Shown in pieces: positions 59,379-64,000 of a stretch of 64,000 nucleotides of DNA; the first letter of the stretch is position 1, and every line of letters starts with the position of its first letter. The stretch lies in contig NZ_CP058908.1 in the NCBI RefSeq assembly GCF_021432765.1, positions 3,372,001 to 3,436,000 of the forward strand, in the 5' to 3' direction. This DNA comes from Pseudomonas phenolilytica (GTDB lineage Bacteria; Pseudomonadota; Gammaproteobacteria; Pseudomonadales; Pseudomonadaceae). The notes under the pieces are model-generated. The model did not search any database and was not told the DNA's origin. It worked only from the letters and a program-made list of their open reading frames with translations. A program made the position numbers and the translations under genes.

Positions 59379-59565
59379 GGTGTCCTTAGCGATCAGCGAT
59401 GCGGCTCAGGGTAGGCCGACCAAAACAAAGCGCTTATGATAGCGAACCCGTCAACCCCCTGACAGAGCAAAGCGCCTCGCGTACGTCTGCCATGCGGGGC
59501 GGCGAACCATCCTCGATGTGGCCCGCCGCATCCTCTTTGCCCGCCATCGAAACGGAACTCTGCAC

Positions 59566-60060
59566 ATGATCAAACTGCATACCAATTACGGCGTCATCAC
59601 CGTCAAGCTGTTCGAAGATAAAGCGCCGGAAACCACGGCCAATTTCAAGGAATACGTGAAGAGCGGCCATTACGACGGCACCATCTTCCATCGCGTGATC
59701 GGCAATTTCATGATCCAGGGCGGCGGTTTCGAGCCGGGCATGAAGCAGAAAGCCACCCGTGCACCGATCAAGAACGAGGCCAACAACGGCCTGTCGAACA
59801 AGACCGGTACCCTGGCGATGGCCCGCACGATGGAGCCGCATTCGGCTTCCGCGCAGTTTTTCATCAACGTCAAGGACAACGATTTCCTCGATCACAGCGC
59901 ACCGACCGTTCAGGGCTGGGGCTACGCCGTATTCGGCGAAGTGACCGACGGCATGGACGTGGTCGAGAAGATCAAGGGCGTGGCCACCACCATGAAGTCC
60001 GGCCATCAGGACGTCCCGGTGGATGACGTGGTGATCGAAAAGGCCGAGATCGTCGAGTAA
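59566..60060 (+). CDS. ppiB: Peptidyl-prolyl cis-trans isomerase B, cyclophilin type
   Basis: The protein has 164 residues from the ATG at 59566 ([21 protein letters not shown]); no signal peptide, so cytoplasmic. The active-site blocks [33 protein letters not shown] and WGYAVFGEV are present. lpxH follows six bases later. Confidence 0.96.
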   Translation: MIKLHTNYGVITVKLFEDKAPETTANFKEYVKSGHYDGTIFHRVIGNFMIQGGGFEPGMKQKATRAPIKNEANNGLSNKTGTLAMARTMEPHSASAQFFINVKDNDFLDHSAPTVQGWGYAVFGEVTDGMDVVEKIKGVATTMKSGHQDVPVDDVVIEKAEIVE

Positions 60061-60066
60061 CGTCGA

Positions 60067-60789
60067 GTGATCCTGCTGATCTCCGATCTGCATCTCGAAG
60101 AGGAGCGCCCGGATATCACCCGGGCGTTTCTGCATTTTCTCCAGACGCGCGCGCCGCAGGCCGAAGCGCTGTACATCCTCGGCGATTTCTTCGAGGTGTG
60201 GATCGGCGACGATGCCATGACGCCGTTTCAGCAATCGATCACGCAGGCCTTGCGTTCGCTGAGCGAGCGCGGCACCCGCATCTATCTGATGCACGGCAAT
60301 CGCGATTTCATGCTCGGCAAACATTTTTGCCGGGCGGCCGGCTGCGAACTGCTGGCAGACCCCACGGTTGTGAGCCTGCAAGGCGAGCGCACCCTGCTGA
60401 TGCACGGCGACAGCCTGTGTACCCGAGATGAGGGTTATATGCGCTTGCGGCGCCTGCTGCGTAACCCACTCAGCCTGTTCATCCTGCGCAACCTGCCACT
60501 GGCCACGCGCCGGAAGCTGGCGCGCAAGCTACGCAACGAAAGCCGCACGCAAACCCGCATGAAGGCCAGCGACATCATCGACGTGACACCCGAGGAAGTT
60601 GTGCGAGCCATGCGTGAACACCGGGCGCGCCGCCTGATTCATGGCCATACACATCGCCCCGCCATCCACGCGCTGGAACTCGATGGCCAGCCAGCTCAAC
60701 GCATCGTGCTGGGGGATTGGGATCAGCAAGGCTGGGCACTACAGATCGACGAGCAGGGCTTCAACCAAGCCCCATTCGCTCTGGACTGA
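60067..60789 (+). CDS. lpxH: UDP-2,3-diacylglucosamine diphosphatase
   Basis: The 240-residue calcineurin-like metallophosphoesterase starts at a GTG at 60067. Metal ligands are in [40 protein letters not shown] and HGHTHRP. It makes lipid X in lipid A synthesis at the inner membrane. It is co-transcribed with ppiB. Confidence 0.96.
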   Translation: MILLISDLHLEEERPDITRAFLHFLQTRAPQAEALYILGDFFEVWIGDDAMTPFQQSITQALRSLSERGTRIYLMHGNRDFMLGKHFCRAAGCELLADPTVVSLQGERTLLMHGDSLCTRDEGYMRLRRLLRNPLSLFILRNLPLATRRKLARKLRNESRTQTRMKASDIIDVTPEEVVRAMREHRARRLIHGHTHRPAIHALELDGQPAQRIVLGDWDQQGWALQIDEQGFNQAPFALD

Positions 60790-60793
60790 CGCC

Positions 60794-61399
60794 TCAGGCC
60801 GCGAGCGGCACTCCGCTGTGAAAGCGGAATTCGCTGTCCGGACTCTCGATCAATTCCCGCTCGACCAGGCGCACCCGCTCGATCGTGCGATCGACATCGG
60901 CGGCCTCCCCGTACTGGTAGGCGAAGCGCAGGTAGTTCTGGAAGTGCCGCGCCTCGGACTTCAGCAGACCAAAATAGAAGCGGCCCAGCTCCTCATCCAG
61001 GTGCGGCACCATCGCTTCGAAGCGCTCGCACGAACGCGCCTCGATAAAAGCCCCGACCACCAACGTATCCGTCAGCTTGTGCGGCTCGTGAGTACGCACG
61101 ACTGCGCGAAGCCCGGACGCGTAGCGACTGGCCGAGACGGGACGCAGAGCGATCTTGCGACGTTTGAGAAGCCTCAGCACCTGCTCGTGATGCACCAGCT
61201 CTTCACGCGCCAGACGGGACATGTAGTTGATCAGATCCAGATGCTGGCCGTAACGAGCAATCAGGCTCAGCGCGGTGGAGGCGGCCTTGAATTCGCAGTT
61301 CTTGTGATCGAGCAGCATCACATCCTGCTGATCCAGAGCAGCAGCGACCCATGTGCCAGGAGTTCGACAGCCCAGGAATTCGTGTATTTCAGGCAGCAC
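60794..61399 (-). CDS. miaE: tRNA-(ms2io6A)-hydroxylase
   Basis: The 201-residue ferritin-like di-iron enzyme has ligand helices carrying EELVHHEQV, EARSCERFE and EARHFQNYL. It hydroxylates the isopentenyl group of ms2i6A37 in tRNA using oxygen. It converges on lpxH with a four-base gap. Confidence 0.92.
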   Translation of the reverse strand: MLPEIHEFLGCRTPGTWVAAALDQQDVMLLDHKNCEFKAASTALSLIARYGQHLDLINYMSRLAREELVHHEQVLRLLKRRKIALRPVSASRYASGLRAVVRTHEPHKLTDTLVVGAFIEARSCERFEAMVPHLDEELGRFYFGLLKSEARHFQNYLRFAYQYGEAADVDRTIERVRLVERELIESPDSEFRFHSGVPLAA

Positions 61400-61534
61400 A
61401 GCCGCCCTCCTCGTCTGATGTCTGATGGTGTTTCGGTGTCATGACCAATTTCCGCCCGAAACCGGCAGTCGTATGCGCCCGAGCCGTTTGGCGGCGTGCA
61501 TTATACGAATGCCCCGCGGCCCGGCCAGCTCCGC

Positions 61535-61575
61535 TTGATTTACATCAGCGCCAACGCCGCCGGCTTGTCTATAGT
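61535..61575 (+). promoter_or_regulatory. Anr/FNR-type box and -10 element of the usp gene
   Basis: TTGAT-TTAC-ATCAG (61535-61548) matches nine of ten positions of the Anr/FNR consensus. A -10 TATAGT lies at 61570-61575. With a start near 61582 the box centre is at about -40.5, the class II activator position. Oxygen limitation should therefore induce the gene. Confidence 0.75.
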
Positions 61576-61607
61576 TGAGCAACCGCATCCAGGAAACGGA
61601 GCCGAAC

Positions 61608-62468
61608 ATGTTGGCCATTCGCTGCATTCTCGTGGTAATTGACCCCAACCAGCCAGATTCGCTGGCACTCAAGCGCGCCCACCTGATCTCCAGCGTCAGT
61701 CAGTCACGCCTGCATCTGCTGGTCTGCGACAACAAGCACGATCACGGCGCTTATCTCGAATCGTTACGCGAGCGGCTGACAAGCGAAGGCCATCAGGTCA
61801 GCGTCCAGCAGGCCTGGCACGAGAATCTTCACCAGACCATCATTACCGTGCAGCAAGCCGAAGGCTGCGGTCTGGTGATCAAGCAACACGTTCCGGACAG
61901 CCCGCTCAAACGCGCACTGCTTACCCCCGAAGACTGGAAGCTGCTGCGGTATTGCCCTTGCCCAGTGCTCATGGTGAAAACCGACACGCCCTGGAAGGGC
62001 CGCAACATCCTGGCCGCCGTCGACGTCGGCAATGCCGATCTCGAACATCGCACCCTGCATGCGACCATCGTCAGCCATGGTTACGAGATAGCCGGCCTCG
62101 CCGACGGACAACTGCACGTCATCAGTGCACACCCGTCAGCCATGCTGTCGGCCGCCGATCCGGCATTCCAATTGAAGGAGACCATCGAGGCGCGTTACCG
62201 CGAGGCCTGCAAGCGCTTCCAGACCGACTACGACATCCCCGACGCGCAACTGCACATTGAAGAAGGTCCTGCCGACGCGTTGATTCCGCGTATCTGTCAT
62301 CAGTTGCAGGCCGCAGTGACCGTCATCGGCACCGTGGCGCGAACCGGCTTTTCCGGTGCACTTATGGGCAACACCGCCGAAGTGGTGCTCGACACGCTGG
62401 AAAGCGACGTCCTCGTGCTCAAGCCCGATGAAATCATTGATCATCTGGAAGAGCTGGTCCGCCATTGA
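61608..62468 (+). CDS. Universal stress protein with tandem Usp domains (UspE-like)
   Basis: The protein has 286 residues from the ATG at 61608. Two Usp folds lie at about 1-135 and 140-286. The second carries the nucleotide-binding GTVARTGFSGALMGNTAE, the first has only traces (IKQHVPDSPLKRALLTPEDW), as in UspE. Location next to a DUF1289 gene and acnB matches PA1789 of P. aeruginosa, an Anr-regulated usp. Confidence 0.9.
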   Translation: MLAIRCILVVIDPNQPDSLALKRAHLISSVSQSRLHLLVCDNKHDHGAYLESLRERLTSEGHQVSVQQAWHENLHQTIITVQQAEGCGLVIKQHVPDSPLKRALLTPEDWKLLRYCPCPVLMVKTDTPWKGRNILAAVDVGNADLEHRTLHATIVSHGYEIAGLADGQLHVISAHPSAMLSAADPAFQLKETIEARYREACKRFQTDYDIPDAQLHIEEGPADALIPRICHQLQAAVTVIGTVARTGFSGALMGNTAEVVLDTLESDVLVLKPDEIIDHLEELVRH

Positions 62469-62502
62469 CCTTCGCGCCGGCCGCCGCCCGTAGCGGCCGG
62501 AG

Positions 62503-62979
62503 CTAGGCAAACCGATCGGTGACCGGGGCGAGAAAGCGCGGGGCCATGTAACGCTCGTAATGCGCCTCGGAAAGCAGGAAGAACTCACGGTCGATGGCAT
62601 CGCGCAACTGCGGCAACGACCACTGACGAAACTCTGGCAACACCACCACGCCATAGGCCTCGAGTTGCTGAATGACACGCGAACCGCGCGCAATAAGCTG
62701 ATACGCCCAACAGTAAGGAGATTGCTCGGCCACGAAACGAATCTGGCGGGACTCCAGTTGCCGGCGCAGCAGATCCGCATCGAACACATCCATCTTCGCC
62801 GCCATCACTTGTGCCAGCAGGGTTTCCAGTCTCCGCCAGACCGCCCATTTCTCTTCGTCCCGATAGGCATTCCAATTCACCACCTCTTGGTGAAAGCGTT
62901 TGCACCCACGACAAACGAGATCGCCATAAACCGTAGAGCAAAGGCCCACGCAAGGAGTCTGGATACGTTGATTGGACAT
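62503..62979 (-). CDS. DUF1289 domain protein
   Basis: The protein has 158 residues from the ATG at 62979. The N-terminal cysteine-rich DUF1289 motif TPCVGLCSTVYGDLVCRGC and FHQEVVNW suggests metal or iron-sulfur binding by four cysteines. The rest is a helical extension not typical of the shortest family members. Function unknown. Confidence 0.85.
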   Translation of the reverse strand: MSNQRIQTPCVGLCSTVYGDLVCRGCKRFHQEVVNWNAYRDEEKWAVWRRLETLLAQVMAAKMDVFDADLLRRQLESRQIRFVAEQSPYCWAYQLIARGSRVIQQLEAYGVVVLPEFRQWSLPQLRDAIDREFFLLSEAHYERYMAPRFLAPVTDRFA

Positions 62980-63156
62980 GGCGCCACCCAGCGGCAGATC
63001 GGCCGCGCATCTTAGACTTTTGTCCAACCGTGGTCATCCAGGATGATCAACGTCAAGACTGCAAACCCACTCGCCAGCCCACGCGCCGCGCGCTCGGGAG
63101 CATCGCGGGCAGCATATGTCCGGACGCCGGAAGCCAAGCGGCGCGCGGCACTCGAC

Positions 63157-63185
63157 TTAACTTTACAGGCCCGTTCCAGTAGAAT
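63157..63185 (+). promoter_or_regulatory. Sigma-70-type promoter candidate for acnB
   Basis: TTAACT (63157-63162), 17 bases, TAGAAT (63180-63185). The start would be near 63192, leaving a leader of about 190 bases before the GTG at 63382. Confidence 0.55.
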
Positions 63186-63216
63186 CGGCCCGCCGTTTTC
63201 GGCGCCTACTCCACAC

Positions 63217-63332
63217 GAAGCTGTTTTCAAAGCGTCACGAGCACAGTTGGTCCGGTCACACGCCGGGTGGGCAGACCCTCATTACTGCCGACCCGGCCAC
63301 CTCAGCCGGCGTAAAACTTTGAAAACAGCTTC
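63217..63332 (+). promoter_or_regulatory. Structured acnB leader with long-range inverted repeat
   Basis: GAAGCTGTTTTCAAAG (63217-63232) is perfectly complementary to 63317-63332. Inside, a hairpin pairs GCCGGGT+GGCAG (63262-63268, 63270-63274) with CTGCC+ACCCGGC (63285-63289, 63291-63297), with one G-G mismatch. ACGCCGG (63260-63266) can instead pair with CCGGCGT (63306-63312), which would disrupt that hairpin. This suggests a regulatory RNA fold. Confidence 0.6.
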
Positions 63333-63381
63333 CGGACGCGCGTCCCGAAACTCCCAAGGGACCAATGATGAGGGTAAAACT

Positions 63382-64000
63382 GTGCTTGAAGCCTATCGCA
63401 AACACGTAGAAGAGCGTGCCGCCCAGGGCGTCGTGCCCCAGCCGCTGAACGCCGAACAGACCGCAGGCCTGATCGAGCTGCTGAAGAACCCGCCGGCTGG
63501 CGAAGAAGAATTCCTGCTTGACCTGATCACCAACCGCGTTCCTGCGGGCGTCGACGAAGCCGCCTACGTCAAGGCCGGCTTCCTGTCCGCCATCGCCAAG
63601 GGTGAAGCCACTTCCCCGCTGATCGGCAAGCAGCGCGCAGTCGAGCTGCTGGGCACCATGCAGGGCGGCTACAACATCGCCACCCTGGTCGAGCTGCTGG
63701 ACAACCCCGAGCTGGCGAACGTCACCGCCGAACAGCTGAAGCACACCCTGCTGATGTTCGACGCCTTCCACGACGTCGCCGAGCGCGCCAAGAAGGGCAA
63801 TGCCGCCGCTCAAGCCGTGCTGCAGTCCTGGGCCGAAGGCGAGTGGTTCCAGAACCGCCCGGCCCTGGCTGAAAAGATCACCCTGTCCGTGTTCAAGGTC
63901 ACCGGCGAAACCAACACCGACGACCTGTCCCCGGCTCCGGATGCCTGGTCGCGCCCGGACATCCCGCTGCACGCCCTGGCCATGCTGAAGATGGCCCGCG
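63382..64000 (+). CDS. acnB: Aconitate hydratase B, N-terminal part
   Basis: The first 206 residues of a protein that continues past the window. Start at a GTG at 63382 (MLEAYRKHVEERAAQGVVPQPL). The HEAT-like N-terminal domain (GEEEFLLDLITNRVPAGVDE, NPELANVTAEQLKHTLLMF) leads into the TGETNTDDLSPAPDAWSRPD swivel segment, all typical of AcnB. It is the main citric-acid-cycle aconitase, and also an iron-responsive mRNA-binding protein in E. coli. Confidence 0.95.
   Translation, partial: MLEAYRKHVEERAAQGVVPQPLNAEQTAGLIELLKNPPAGEEEFLLDLITNRVPAGVDEAAYVKAGFLSAIAKGEATSPLIGKQRAVELLGTMQGGYNIATLVELLDNPELANVTAEQLKHTLLMFDAFHDVAERAKKGNAAAQAVLQSWAEGEWFQNRPALAEKITLSVFKVTGETNTDDLSPAPDAWSRPDIPLHALAMLKMAR

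Overview
The window looks like a contiguous chromosomal segment from a GC-rich gammaproteobacterium of the Pseudomonas stutzeri (Stutzerimonas) type. This rests on an OprD-family porin tail, rmf-pyrD-DUF2835 and gdhB blocks, the nasS-nasT / nasA-kinase-nirBD-nasC-cobA block, a fused nuoCD, and the folD-cysS-glnS-ppiB-lpxH-usp-DUF1289-acnB order typical of Pseudomonas. No insertion sequence, phage module, CRISPR array or replication origin was seen.

Layout. 1-4.6 kb: porin tail, a DUF883/YqjE-like membrane stress cluster, dGTPase, a FUSC-like membrane protein, yggL. 4.8-11.7 kb: dacB, rlmL, rmf, pyrD, DUF2835 and an unrecognised conserved-looking protein. 11.7-16.6 kb: the very large NAD-glutamate dehydrogenase gdhB. 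16.75-23.5 kb: a six-gene MoxR/DUF58/VWA (Bat-like) operon. 23.5-36.8 kb: nitrate assimilation. 37-51.9 kb: the complete nuo operon (A, B, CD, E-N). 52-54.3 kb: an accessory-looking cassette of cytochrome P450, MarR regulator and a divergent Yip1-like membrane protein. 54.3-54.75 kb: a stretch without a convincing gene. 54.8-55.3 kb: a minus-strand tRNA operon Arg(TCT)-His(GTG)-Leu(TAG). 55.4-64 kb: folD, cysS, glnS, ppiB, lpxH, miaE, an Anr-type-box usp gene, a DUF1289 protein and the start of acnB behind a structured leader.

The most informative regulatory logic is in the nitrate region. NasS (nitrate sensor) and NasT (ANTAR antiterminator) are encoded behind a good sigma-54 promoter. Two transcripts, nasA-kinase and nirB-nirD-nasC-cobA, begin with leaders holding hairpins with hexanucleotide loops that have A at position 1 and G at position 4 (the ANTAR target signature), immediately followed by an intrinsic terminator. 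In both leaders the last hairpin has the same loop AAAGGC, and its sequence is also the 5' arm of the terminator, so antiterminator hairpin and terminator exclude one another. The nirB leader also has a sigma-54 promoter. Together this gives nitrogen limitation (sigma-54/NtrC, inferred) and nitrate presence (NasS-NasT) as two serial gates on assimilation.

Other points of note are a PfkB-family sugar kinase lying between nasT and nasA, a fused PP2C phosphatase/Ser-Thr kinase in the nasA transcript, tandem 12-bp ATATAT-containing repeats between marR and the Yip1-like gene, and a long 16-bp inverted repeat with alternative pairings in the acnB leader. All functional calls come from reading sequence and family knowledge; nothing was searched or folded computationally.
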